Positions 36,341 to 44,632 of a DNA stretch of 64,000 nt are shown here, piece after piece; position 1 is the stretch's first letter, and every line of letters starts with the position of its first letter. The notes beneath the pieces are model-generated. The model did no database searches, was not told the DNA's origin, and saw nothing but the letters and a program-made list of their open reading frames with translations. The DNA lies in the NCBI GenBank assembly GCA_964383815.1, contig CAYLIC010000002.1, positions 1 to 64,000 on the forward strand, in the 5' to 3' direction. A program made the position numbers and the translations under genes. The stretch comes from UBA11524 sp964383815 (GTDB lineage Bacteria; Bacillota; Clostridia; Christensenellales; Aristaeellaceae).

Positions 36341-37378
36341 ATGAGTGCAACGGCCACCTTCAAGTGCCCGGCCTGCGGCGGGTATCTGGAGTTTGACCCG
36401 GAGGGACAGCGGTTCCTGTGCCCTTATTGCAGCGCATCCTTCAACGAGGAGGAGCTGCAGCAGCAGTCTGCCGCCAGGGAGCAGGCCTCTGCCTGCGCCG
36501 ATGATGGCAACCTTCGCGCCTACCATTGCCAGAGCTGCGGCGCGGAGATTGTGACGGACGAAACCACTGCCGCCACCCGCTGCTATTACTGCCACAACCC
36601 GGTGGTGATGACCGACAGGCTTTCCGAGGCCTTCCGCCCGGATGGGGTGATTCCCTTCCAGCTGGACAGGCGCGCCGCGGAGGCGAAGTTCAGCGAGTTT
36701 GTGAAAAGCAAGCACTTTATCGACAAGGATTTTTTCAACCCCCAGCAGATGGAGGACTTCAGCGGCGTGTACTATCCCTATTGGATGGCGGACATGGAGG
36801 GTGACGCCCACTTTGATGGCACGGGCACCCGGGTCAATGTAATTCCCTCACCCAGCAAAACCGTTACCGTCACCCGCTATTTCGATGTGGAGCGGGATGG
36901 GCACATCAGCATCCGCAACCTGGTGCGCAAGGCCCTGTCCAAGGCAGATGGCAAGCTGAGCGATGGCATTCACCCCTATGACCTGAGCCAGCAGAAGCCT
37001 TTTTCCATGGGTTATCTCAGCGGCTTTCTGGCAGAAAAGCGTGACGTGGAGGCCAGCGATGTCCAGCCCGACATGCTCCGGGAGGCCGAAGGCTACGCCA
37101 AGGCGCTGATTTCCCAGCGGGACGAGTATAATTCCCTGAAGGGTGAGGTCACCTTCCAGCCCAAGCGCACCGGCCTGCGCTATATGCTCCTGCCCGCCTG
37201 GGTGCTGACCTACAAGGGCGGCGCCAACGGCGAACCCTACTACTACATGATGAATGGCCAGACCGGCACCGTTTGTGGCAAGCTGCCCCTGAAAAAGGGC
37301 AAGCTGGCCCTGTGCAGCGCGCTGGTGGGCCTGGGGCTGTTCGCCCTGCTGTGCCTGGGAGGTGCGCTGCTATGGTAA
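36341..37378 (+). CDS. Zinc-ribbon membrane protein of unknown function
   Basis: The product has 345 residues. Two CxxC pairs at the N-terminus (FKCPACGGY...LCPYCSASF) and a second ribbon (YHCQSCGAEI...CYYCHNP) are followed by a soluble domain with YYPYWMADMEGDAHF and a C-terminal hydrophobic helix. Proteins of this TFIIB-type zinc-ribbon family occur widely in Clostridia next to TPM-domain proteins, as here, and their role is not established. GGGAGG ahead of ATG 36341 sets the start. Its last codons overlap the next gene. Confidence 0.75.
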   Translation: MSATATFKCPACGGYLEFDPEGQRFLCPYCSASFNEEELQQQSAAREQASACADDGNLRAYHCQSCGAEIVTDETTAATRCYYCHNPVVMTDRLSEAFRPDGVIPFQLDRRAAEAKFSEFVKSKHFIDKDFFNPQQMEDFSGVYYPYWMADMEGDAHFDGTGTRVNVIPSPSKTVTVTRYFDVERDGHISIRNLVRKALSKADGKLSDGIHPYDLSQQKPFSMGYLSGFLAEKRDVEASDVQPDMLREAEGYAKALISQRDEYNSLKGEVTFQPKRTGLRYMLLPAWVLTYKGGANGEPYYYMMNGQTGTVCGKLPLKKGKLALCSALVGLGLFALLCLGGALLW

Positions 37379-38211
37379 AACGCATGCTATGCCTGCTGGC
37401 AGCGGTGCTGCTGCTCCCCTGTTTCGCCTTTGCCAGCGCCCAGGTGGTGGACGAGGCCAGCCTGTTCTCCGCCGATGAAATCAGCCAGATGGAAGAAATC
37501 ATCCAGCGGATTGCAGATGAATACCAGATGGACGTGGCGGTGCTCACCACCTATGACGTGCCCGCAGCCTACAGCGATGCACCCATCCAGGACTATGCCG
37601 ACCTGTACTACGAGAACAACGGCTATGGCCTGGGCGATGACAAGGCCGGCCTGCTGTACATGATCGACATGACCAACCGGATGCCCTGCATTTCCACCAG
37701 CGGCGTGATGATCGACTACATCACCGACAGCCGCCTGGAGGATCTTCTCGACGTCAGCGGAGATTTCCTTTCCAGCGGCCAGTACGGCAAGGCTGCGCTG
37801 CACCTGCTGAACAAGCTGGAGCGCCAGCTGGCAGAAGGCCGCCAGGAAGGTTCCTTCCGCTACGATGCGGAAACAGGCAAGCGGCTCACCGGCCTGTACA
37901 ACAAGCTGACCGACAATGAAATCCTCCTTGCCGCTGCGAGCGGCATTGCCGTGGCGCTGTTCATGTATTTCACAGTCAGCAGCCGGTATAACCTGAAGGG
38001 CAGCACCTACACCTATGACCGCAACGCCAACACGGATTGCCAGATTACCAACGCCCAGGAGCGCTTTGTGCGCGAAACCCGCCGGGTGGTGCACAACCAG
38101 TCCGGTGGCGGCTCCCGCGGTGGCAGCGGCAGCGGCGGCGGCAGCGGCAGCAGGGTGCACACCTCCTCCAGCGGCGGCAGCCATGGCGGCGGCGTGGGCA
38201 GGCGTTTCTAA
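37372..38211 (+). CDS. TPM-domain protein with a glycine/serine-rich tail
   Basis: The product has 279 residues. A signal peptide (MVKRMLCLLAAVLLLPCFAFASA) is followed by a TPM (Psb32/YgcG-like) domain: VVDEASLFSADEISQMEEII, VLTTYD, YADLYYENNGYG, GLLYMIDM. A helix at about 184-200 anchors it, and the C-terminus is a low-complexity Gly/Ser tail ending in RRF, as in YgcG-type proteins. The ATG overlaps the upstream stop by seven bases (ATGGTAA), so the two genes are translationally coupled and the proteins may work together in the membrane. Confidence 0.8.
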   Translation: MVKRMLCLLAAVLLLPCFAFASAQVVDEASLFSADEISQMEEIIQRIADEYQMDVAVLTTYDVPAAYSDAPIQDYADLYYENNGYGLGDDKAGLLYMIDMTNRMPCISTSGVMIDYITDSRLEDLLDVSGDFLSSGQYGKAALHLLNKLERQLAEGRQEGSFRYDAETGKRLTGLYNKLTDNEILLAAASGIAVALFMYFTVSSRYNLKGSTYTYDRNANTDCQITNAQERFVRETRRVVHNQSGGGSRGGSGSGGGSGSRVHTSSSGGSHGGGVGRRF

Positions 38212-38229
38212 ACATTTCCGGTCTATATC

Positions 38230-38284
38230 ACAGCTCCTTTGCATACACTGGCCCTATGCCAGCACTGCAAAGGAGCTGTTTTTT
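38230..38284 (+). terminator. Terminator hairpin whose 3' arm carries the next gene's ribosome binding site
   Basis: ACAGCTCCTTTGCA (38230-38243) pairs perfectly with 38266-38279 and is followed by six T (38279-38284) that touch the ATG at 38285. The AAAGGAG in the 3' arm is the only ribosome binding site for the nucleotidyltransferase. Confidence 0.75.
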
Positions 38285-39304
38285 ATGATTGAGAACGCCA
38301 TCATCATGGCAGGCGGGGAAGGCCGCAGGCTGCGTCCCTTAACGGAGATCCGCCCCAAGCCACTCATGCCGCTGTTAGGCCAGCCGGTGATTGCCTACGC
38401 ACTGCATCTGCTGCGGCGGCACGGTGTTGCCCGGGCCAGAATCACCCTGTGCTACCGGGCCCAGGACATCATCAGCGCCCTGGGTGATGGCGCAGCCTAT
38501 GGCGTTGGCCTGGGGTATCAGGTGGAGGAGATCCCCCGGGGTACCGCAGGCAGCGTGAAGGATGCTGCCGCAGGCATGGTGGGCACGGTGCTCATCCTCT
38601 CCGGCGATTGCCTGACCGATGCCGACCTGACAAGCCTGTACACCCGGCACCGGGCCAGCGGCGCCGCCCTCAGCATGGCGGTGAAGCGCCTGCCGGATGT
38701 GTCGGGCTATGGCATTTGTGAAGTGGACGCGGCCTACCGGGTAACAGCCTTCCGGGAGAAGCCTGCATCACCTCCGCCCAATGCCCTTGTTAACCTGGGC
38801 ATATACTTTGCCGAGCCTGATGCGCTGTCGATGATTCCCGGCGAAGGCCCGGCGGATTTCGCCCGGGATTTGCTGCCTGCGCTGCTTGCCTCCGGCGGCA
38901 GGGTGCAGGCCCTGGAAACCAACGCCTACTGGCAGGACATTGGCTGCCCGGAGACCTACGCCCAGGCCCAGCAGGACATGCTGTCCGGCCTGGTGGCGCT
39001 GCCCGTGCCCGGCAGGCGGATGGGTGAGGCCATTCTGGGCCAGGGGTGCACCATTGCCCCGGATGTCCGCATGACAGGCCGCTGCTACATTGGGGATCAT
39101 GCCCGGGTGGACAGCGGTGCAGTGCTGGGCCAGGGAACAGTGCTGCTGTCCGGCGCCCATGTGGGCACCAGCGCCCGGCTGGAAAACGCCTGCCTGTGGG
39201 AAAACGCCTGCATCGGCGGCGGAACCATCCTGAAAAACGTGGTGGTCATGCCCCGGAATGGGCACGGCAGCCTGCAGCGGATTATCCCCTGCTATACCGG
39301 GTAA
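38285..39304 (+). CDS. Sugar-phosphate nucleotidyltransferase
   Basis: The product has 339 residues. The N-terminal nucleotidyltransferase domain has the nucleotide loop IIMAGGEGRRLRPLTEIRPKPLMPL and the metal-binding LSGDCL. From about residue 245 a left-handed beta-helix begins (GEAILGQGCTIAPDVRMTGRCYIGDHARV). This is the layout of mannose-1-phosphate guanylyltransferase-like and glucose-1-phosphate thymidylyl/uridylyl-like enzymes; the sugar and base cannot be assigned. The conserved N-terminus requires the start at 38285, even though its ribosome site lies within a terminator-like hairpin. Confidence 0.85.
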   Translation: MIENAIIMAGGEGRRLRPLTEIRPKPLMPLLGQPVIAYALHLLRRHGVARARITLCYRAQDIISALGDGAAYGVGLGYQVEEIPRGTAGSVKDAAAGMVGTVLILSGDCLTDADLTSLYTRHRASGAALSMAVKRLPDVSGYGICEVDAAYRVTAFREKPASPPPNALVNLGIYFAEPDALSMIPGEGPADFARDLLPALLASGGRVQALETNAYWQDIGCPETYAQAQQDMLSGLVALPVPGRRMGEAILGQGCTIAPDVRMTGRCYIGDHARVDSGAVLGQGTVLLSGAHVGTSARLENACLWENACIGGGTILKNVVVMPRNGHGSLQRIIPCYTG

Positions 39305-39318
39305 ATTTCCCCCGATGC

Positions 39319-39347
39319 TTGACAGGCATTCGTTATCCGCATATAAT
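39319..39347 (+). promoter_or_regulatory. Perfect consensus sigma-A promoter
   Basis: TTGACA (39319-39324), exactly 17 bases, TATAAT (39342-39347). No coding region follows on this strand before the next terminator. Confidence 0.88.
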
Positions 39348-39353
39348 ATTCAC

Positions 39354-39548
39354 AGGCGCTCCTGGGATGCGCGACAGCGTTCCGGTTGTTCCCCGACATT
39401 TCACAAATGGAGTCCGGGTCCAGGTATAGCAATGTCATGCCCCCGTTCTTTGAACGCCAGGGGACGGCAGAAACTATCGGCAGGACACCAGCCTGCTTAA
39501 CAGAGCGGGTGAAAATTCGGGCGCATCGGCATCCTGGGGCATCTTTTT
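39354..39548 (+). ncRNA. ssrS: Probable 6S-like RNA
   Basis: The transcript from the consensus promoter is about 195 bases, the usual 6S length. The ends pair: 39356-39372 with 39521-39540. The middle forms a long rod closed by a GC-rich apical hairpin (39439-39464, GTTC-TTT-GAAC inside CCCC/GGGG). Between them is a bubble, with a small hairpin in its 3' strand (CCTGC...GCGGG) and one in the 5' strand (CATTT-CAC-AAATG). This mimics an open promoter, as 6S RNA does when it binds the housekeeping RNA polymerase. A T-run follows, then a second strong terminator. Another structured RNA class is possible. Confidence 0.55.
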
Positions 39549-39556
39549 GCATCATA

Positions 39557-39595
39557 AAACCCTCCGCATGTTTGCTTGCATGCGGAGGGTTTTTC
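39557..39595. terminator. Bidirectional terminator
   Basis: A 14-bp stem AAACCCTCCGCATG (39557-39570) pairs with 39579-39592, followed by TTTTC on the plus strand. It serves the RNA gene and the convergent pheA. Confidence 0.88.
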
Positions 39596-39603
39596 ACTGG
39601 TCA

Positions 39604-40434
39604 TCATCTTTCCGGCAGCGTTCCCCTGGGGTACGCGCCCAGCAGCCGAATCTCCCTTGTGTAGGGCCTGGCGTCCTCCATGGCCCGGTGCAGGTGGGCA
39701 TGATCCATCTTCCCCTCGAAATCTGCAGAGAAGAAGTATGCAAAGGTAGTGTCCGGCAGCGGGCGGCTCTCAATGCGGGACATGTTCAGCCCGCTTCTGG
39801 CAAAGGACTCCAGCACTCTCACCAGCGCACCCACCTGATTGTTTACAGTGAAAACCACAGTGGCCTTGCCGGGCACGTCCAATGGTTCCTCCTTCCGGGA
39901 CAGGATGAAGAACCGCGTGGTGTTCATATCCGAGGTCTGTATATCCCTTTTCAGAACCTCCAGCCCGAAAACCCGTGCTGCCTCCTCGCTGGCAATGGCG
40001 GCGCAGGCTTTGTCCCCTTTTTCCGCCACCTCCCGGGCACTGATGGCTGTGTTGCCCGAGGGAATCAGCGTTACCCCGGACAGGGTTGCCAGAAAGGCAT
40101 CGCACTGGGCAATGGCCTGGGGATGGGAGGAAATCTGCCGTATGTCCGCCATGGCGGCGCCGGGCAGGCCCAGCAGCTGGTGGCGCACAGCCTTCATGGT
40201 TTCGCCCACAATGTGCAGCGGCAGCTTTTCCAGGATGGAATAGGTGGGCAGCACCGCACCGGCAAAGGAGTTCTCCACCGGCAGCAGCGCGTAGTCCGCC
40301 GCGCCATCCACCACAGCCTGTGCCGCCTGGGGAAAGGTATCGTATCCCACGCATTCCCCATGGGGAAAGGCCTCCTGGGCCGCACCGGCGGAAAAGCTGC
40401 CACTGGTGCCCGGGTAGGCGACGATTATACGCAT
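39604..40434 (-). CDS. pheA: Prephenate dehydratase
   Basis: The product has 276 residues and makes phenylpyruvate from prephenate. The catalytic domain starts IIVAYPGTSGSFS, with VENSFAGAV and the catalytic TRFFIL. A C-terminal ACT domain (GALVRVLESFARSGLN, IESRPL) gives feedback control by phenylalanine. It is monofunctional: no chorismate mutase domain is attached. The ATG at 40434 lies inside the end of aroC (10-base overlap), so the three aromatic genes are coupled. Confidence 0.93.
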   Translation of the reverse strand: MRIIVAYPGTSGSFSAGAAQEAFPHGECVGYDTFPQAAQAVVDGAADYALLPVENSFAGAVLPTYSILEKLPLHIVGETMKAVRHQLLGLPGAAMADIRQISSHPQAIAQCDAFLATLSGVTLIPSGNTAISAREVAEKGDKACAAIASEEAARVFGLEVLKRDIQTSDMNTTRFFILSRKEEPLDVPGKATVVFTVNNQVGALVRVLESFARSGLNMSRIESRPLPDTTFAYFFSADFEGKMDHAHLHRAMEDARPYTREIRLLGAYPRGTLPER

Positions 40435-41510
40435 GCTTCCCGCTCCTTCCACAGTTCCATCATGCCAATGGCTGCCATGGCCTCCACCACAGGCACGGCA
40501 CGAGGCAGAATGCACGGGTCATGCCTGCCGTGAATGCTGATTTCCGCGTTTTCGCCCTTCTGCAGGGACACGGTGTCCTGCTTCTGCCCAATGGACGGCG
40601 TGGCGCGGACAGCGCAGCGGAAAATCACCGGCATACCGTTGGTTATGCCGCCCTGCACGCCGCCAGAATGGTTGCTGCCGGTGACAATGCGACCATCAAC
40701 CATGCGGAAGGGGTCATTGGCCTGGCTGCCCCTGAGGGTTGCAAAGCCAAAGCCTTCACCAAACGCCACGCCCTTCACCGCAGGAATGGCAAACATCAGG
40801 TGGCTCAGCAGGCTCTCCACACTATCGAAAAAGGGTGCACCAAGGCCCGCGGGCAGGCCGGAAATCATGCACTCAATCACCCCGCCAATGGAGTCTTGCT
40901 CCCGGGCGGCCCGCAGCGCCTCTGCCTCCATGGCCTGCGCTATTCCAGGCTGGATGCAGGGCAGGTGCATGGCCTTCAGGGTCTGGGCATCCGCCACGGG
41001 GGTGTCCATCAGGCTGGCATCCTTCACGCCTCCCAGCTGCTGTATATGGCTGACAATGCTCACACCCTGCTGCTCAAGCCACTGGCTGCACAGGGCGCCA
41101 GCAAACACGATGGGTGCCGTCAGCCTGCCGCTGAAGTGCCCGCCGCCGCGCCAGTCCTCAAAGCCGAAGTACCGCACATGCCCGGTGTAGTCCGCATGGC
41201 CCGGGCGCAGCAAATCCACCCCCGGGCCATAATCAGCCGAGCGGGTGTTGGTGTTGCGGATAATGGCGCAAATGGGCTGGCCCGTGGTGCGGCCCTCCAG
41301 CACACCGGAGAGAATCTCCGGCACGTCCGCCTCTTTGCGGGGTGTGGTCAGGCTGCTCTGCCCGGGCGCCCGGCGCTGCATTTCCGCATGCACGCGGGCC
41401 ATGTTGATGGTCATGCCTGCCGGAAAGCCGTCCATGGTGATGCCGATGGCCTCACCGTGGCTTTGCCCAAACAGGGACAGCCGCAGGTGCTGCCCGAAAA
41501 AGCTGCTCAT
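40425..41510 (-). CDS. aroC: Chorismate synthase
   Basis: The product has 361 residues and converts EPSP to chorismate with reduced flavin. LSLFGQSHGEAIGITMDGFPAG, GRTTGQPICAIIRNTNTRSADY and GGHFSGRLTAP are the family motifs. It starts at ATGA overlapping the aroA stop (41507-41510). Confidence 0.96.
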   Translation of the reverse strand: MSSFFGQHLRLSLFGQSHGEAIGITMDGFPAGMTINMARVHAEMQRRAPGQSSLTTPRKEADVPEILSGVLEGRTTGQPICAIIRNTNTRSADYGPGVDLLRPGHADYTGHVRYFGFEDWRGGGHFSGRLTAPIVFAGALCSQWLEQQGVSIVSHIQQLGGVKDASLMDTPVADAQTLKAMHLPCIQPGIAQAMEAEALRAAREQDSIGGVIECMISGLPAGLGAPFFDSVESLLSHLMFAIPAVKGVAFGEGFGFATLRGSQANDPFRMVDGRIVTGSNHSGGVQGGITNGMPVIFRCAVRATPSIGQKQDTVSLQKGENAEISIHGRHDPCILPRAVPVVEAMAAIGMMELWKEREACV

Positions 41511-42778
41511 TTCGCCACGCCTCCCAGTGTCTCATACGCCTGCAAAAAGCCGGGCCAGGACTTGTTCAGCGCCTCCACCCCGGTTACGGTCACCGGGTTT
41601 TTGCAGCGGGTTGCCGCCAGGGCAGCCAGCATCACCATGCGGTGATCGTTCCATCCGTCCACGGTCACGCCGCCCCGCAGGCTCTCCCTGCCGGAAATCA
41701 CCATATCGTCGCCCTCAATCCGCGCCGCGCCGCCCAGCTGGTTCAGCATGTCGATGGTGGCGGTCAGCCGGTCGCATTCCTTCATGCGCAGACGTGCGCA
41801 GCCAGTCAGCCGGCTTTCGCCCCGGGCCAGCTGGCAGGTCAGCGCCAGCACAGGGGCGATATCCGGGCAGTCGTGCATGTCCAGCACGGCGCCGTGGAGG
41901 GTTTCCGCCGTCACGCGGATGCCCGCATCGCTCTCCTGCACCTTTGCGCCCAGCGCTGCCAGGTGGGTCAGCACAGCCCGGTCGCCCTGGGTGGTGGTGG
42001 GTGCAAGGCCTGTCACCGTAATATCGTGGCCCAGTGCGCCCGCGCACAGCATCACCGCCGCCTGGGAGTAATCGCCCCCCAGCCTGCCGGATTGCGCCTT
42101 GTACTGCTGATTGCCGGGGATTTTCCAGCTGAACTCCCCCAAGGTTTCCACTGCAATGCTGCTGCTCTCCAGGGCCTCCAGCGTCATGCGGATGTACCCC
42201 ACCGATTCCACCGGCGGCAGCACCGTCAGGGTGGAATCGCCGGGGAGAAGCGGCAGGGCAAACAGCAGGCCGGACACAAACTGGCTGGACACATTGCCGG
42301 GCAGCACATACTCTCCCGGCTCCATGCGTCCGCAAACGGAAAGCTCCGCCGCGCAGTCCGCGCCCACACCCATCCGCCAGGTAACCCCGCGGGGAACAAA
42401 CAGGTCGCGATACACCTCCATGGGCCGCTTGCCCAGCTGCCCGTGCATGCGGAAGGTTGCGCCGCCCGTCAGGCTCAGGGCAATGGGCACAAAGAACCGC
42501 AGGGTGGAGCCGCTTTCGCCGCAGTCCATCATGGGCGGCCTGTCCGCCTTGGGGGTGCCGCCGCGAAGGGTCAGGGTATCGCCACTGGCGGTCACATCCG
42601 CCTCCAGCGCCCGCAGGCAGCGGAGGGTAGCCTCCATATCTGCAGAGGGCATGAAGCCTTCCAGGGTGGTTTCCTCCCGGGTCAGCCCGGCGCAGATCAG
42701 CCGCCGATGGGCCTCGGACTTGCTGGCAGGTGCAGCCATTTTCCCCGCCAGGTGCGCGGGATAAAAAATCTTGTCCAT
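41507..42778 (-). CDS. aroA: EPSP synthase (3-phosphoshikimate 1-carboxyvinyltransferase)
   Basis: The product has 423 residues. It shows the substrate-binding PASKSEAHRRLICAGL, MMDCGESGSTLRFFVPIA, LPGNVSSQF, GGDYSQAAV and the late KECDRL. The start at 42778 (MDKIFYPAHL) is preceded by GGAG at a good distance; the frame is open further upstream without similarity. It is first in the order aroA-aroC-pheA. Confidence 0.94.
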   Translation of the reverse strand: MDKIFYPAHLAGKMAAPASKSEAHRRLICAGLTREETTLEGFMPSADMEATLRCLRALEADVTASGDTLTLRGGTPKADRPPMMDCGESGSTLRFFVPIALSLTGGATFRMHGQLGKRPMEVYRDLFVPRGVTWRMGVGADCAAELSVCGRMEPGEYVLPGNVSSQFVSGLLFALPLLPGDSTLTVLPPVESVGYIRMTLEALESSSIAVETLGEFSWKIPGNQQYKAQSGRLGGDYSQAAVMLCAGALGHDITVTGLAPTTTQGDRAVLTHLAALGAKVQESDAGIRVTAETLHGAVLDMHDCPDIAPVLALTCQLARGESRLTGCARLRMKECDRLTATIDMLNQLGGAARIEGDDMVISGRESLRGGVTVDGWNDHRMVMLAALAATRCKNPVTVTGVEALNKSWPGFLQAYETLGGVAK

Positions 42779-42917
42779 GCAATCTCCATGCGCAGCAAAG
42801 CCGCGCGAAAAGTAATCAGGTTTCCAAACCTTCCACAATCATAACACACCCGGGCTAAAAAAGGTTGTTTTCTTCCTGTACAAAAAAAATCGGCCTGCAC
42901 AAACGCAAGCCGTATGA

Positions 42918-43778
42918 TTATAGGTTATTCAGGTCAACACGCTGGCGCATGCTGGCACAGGCCGCGCAGCCGCCCTCGCCGGTTTCCCGCAGGGAGGCCG
43001 GCAGCGCATCGCCAACCTCCTTCATGGCCAGCAGCACTTCATCCGGGGGAATGGGGCAGCGGATGCCGGAGAGCACCATGTCCGCCGCCGTGAACGCCAC
43101 GCCGGAGGATCCCACGTTGCGGTACACGCAGGGTACCTCCACCAGGCCTGCCACCGGGTCGCATACCAGGCCCAGCAGATTCATAATGGCGAAGGCCGCC
43201 GCATCTGCACACTGCCGGGCATTGCCGCCCTCCAGGAAGGTCAGCGCCGCCGCCGCCATGGCAGCAGCCGAGCCGCATTCTGCCTGGCAGCCGCCCTCCG
43301 CGCCGGAGATGCTGGCCTCCATGGCAATGGACTGGCCCACCGCCGCCGCCACAAACAGCGCATCCACCGCCTGCTCCTCGGTGATACCCTTTTCCTCCAT
43401 CATCGCCAGCACAGCCCCGGGCAGTATGCCGCAGGCGCCTGCTGTGGGCGCAGCCACAATCTTCCCCATGCAGGCGTTGCACTCGGCTGTTGCCATGGCG
43501 TACACCTGGGCCTTGCCCAGCAGGCTGCCGCACAGCATGCCGCCTTCCAGCCGCCGCTGAAACACCGCCGCCTGGCCGCCGCTGAGGCCGGACACGGAGC
43601 GCAGCCTTGCATCCAGTCCAGCCTTGACCGCCTCCTGCATGCAAAGCAGGTGATTCTGCATGATGTCGCGCACCTGCTGCTCTGTCATGCCTGTTTCTTG
43701 GGCTTGCAGGGATACCGCAACCCGGGCCATGCTGCCTTCCCCAGCCAGGTTCACCCATTCGTTCAGGGTCAGGTTCAT
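42918..43778 (-). CDS. sdaAA: L-serine dehydratase, iron-sulfur alpha subunit
   Basis: The product has 286 residues. It deaminates serine to pyruvate using a 4Fe-4S cluster. The conserved Cys-rich segment NACMGKIVAAPTAGACGILPG, EGGCQAECGSA and VCDPVAGLVEVPC are visible. Its ATG shares one base with the stop of the beta-subunit gene (TGATG). Confidence 0.94.
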   Translation of the reverse strand: MNLTLNEWVNLAGEGSMARVAVSLQAQETGMTEQQVRDIMQNHLLCMQEAVKAGLDARLRSVSGLSGGQAAVFQRRLEGGMLCGSLLGKAQVYAMATAECNACMGKIVAAPTAGACGILPGAVLAMMEEKGITEEQAVDALFVAAAVGQSIAMEASISGAEGGCQAECGSAAAMAAAALTFLEGGNARQCADAAAFAIMNLLGLVCDPVAGLVEVPCVYRNVGSSGVAFTAADMVLSGIRCPIPPDEVLLAMKEVGDALPASLRETGEGGCAACASMRQRVDLNNL

Positions 43779-44443
43779 CAGCAGGGCCTCCTTTCCAGAA
43801 AGGTCACACTTTGCACGGCCTTCATTTGGCGGATGCTCTCCACCAATCCTTCATCCGGCGCGCCGTCCAGCTCCAGCACCATCATGGCATCGGCGCCGGC
43901 CTTGCGGCGGTACACCTGCATGGTGGCAATGTTAATGTTCTGTCCCGCCAGTGCGCCTGTCACCCCGGCAATCACCCCCGGCGCGTCCGTCTGGTGAATG
44001 ATGAGGGTGTGCTCCTTGCCGGTAAAGTCCACGTTCAGTCCGTCCAGCCGGCGGATGGCAATGTTCCCGCCGCCAACGGAGGCGGCCTCCATGCTCAGCC
44101 GCCTGCCGGTTACGCCTGTCAGTTCCAGCTGAACCGTGTTGGGGTGCGCGCCCCGGATGCTCACCGGGTGAAAGCACAGCGCCAGGCCTGCTTCCTTCGC
44201 AATGGTCAGGGAATGCCGCAGGCGCAGGTCATCCACCGGCATGCCCATCAGCCCGCCGGCAATGGCCCGATCCGTGCCGTGCCCGCGATAGGTCTTGGCA
44301 AAGGAGCCGTGAAAGCCAATGTCCGCCGCCGCCACATCCTCGCCCAGCAGCAGCCGGGCCGTTAGGCCAATCCGCGCCGCGCCAGCCGTGTGGGAGCTGC
44401 TGGGGCCAATCATCACCGGGCCAATCAGGTCGAATAAATCCAT
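43778..44443 (-). CDS. sdaAB: L-serine dehydratase, beta subunit
   Basis: The product has about 221 residues. The N-terminal SDH-beta domain has DLIGPVMIGPSSSHTAGAARIG and FHGSFAKTYRGHGTDRAI; the C-terminal 75 residues are an ACT domain (HTLIIHQTDAPGVIAGVTGALAGQ). AAGG nine bases before the ATG at 44443 favours that start; an ATG at 44452 directly abuts the site. Confidence 0.93.
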   Translation of the reverse strand: MDLFDLIGPVMIGPSSSHTAGAARIGLTARLLLGEDVAAADIGFHGSFAKTYRGHGTDRAIAGGLMGMPVDDLRLRHSLTIAKEAGLALCFHPVSIRGAHPNTVQLELTGVTGRRLSMEAASVGGGNIAIRRLDGLNVDFTGKEHTLIIHQTDAPGVIAGVTGALAGQNINIATMQVYRRKAGADAMMVLELDGAPDEGLVESIRQMKAVQSVTFLERRPC

Positions 44444-44557
44444 GTGTTTCATCCTTCCCATGGGAAGTTTTCCTTCGGCCTTCATTGTACAACGGATGCA
44501 TGCCCCGGTCAAGCATCCCGCCGCCCTCATTCCTCACGAAAAAATGTGCGCCGCCCC

Positions 44558-44586
44558 TTGACGGCACACTGGGTTTGTGGTATGAT
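44558..44586 (+). promoter_or_regulatory. Sigma-A type promoter of the iclR-eda-kdgK operon
   Basis: TTGACG (44558-44563), 17 bases, TATGAT (44581-44586). Confidence 0.78.
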
Positions 44587-44604
44587 GAGTATGGTTCTGA
44601 ACAG

Positions 44605-44622
44605 CGTTCACAATTATGAACG
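44605..44622 (+). promoter_or_regulatory. Palindromic operator candidate for the IclR-type regulator
   Basis: CGTTCA, CAATTA, TGAACG form a perfect inverted repeat with a 6-base centre. It lies about 20 bases downstream of the -10 and runs into the ribosome binding site (CGGAGGG), a place suited to autorepression. Confidence 0.6.
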
Positions 44623-44632
44623 GAGGGATGCT

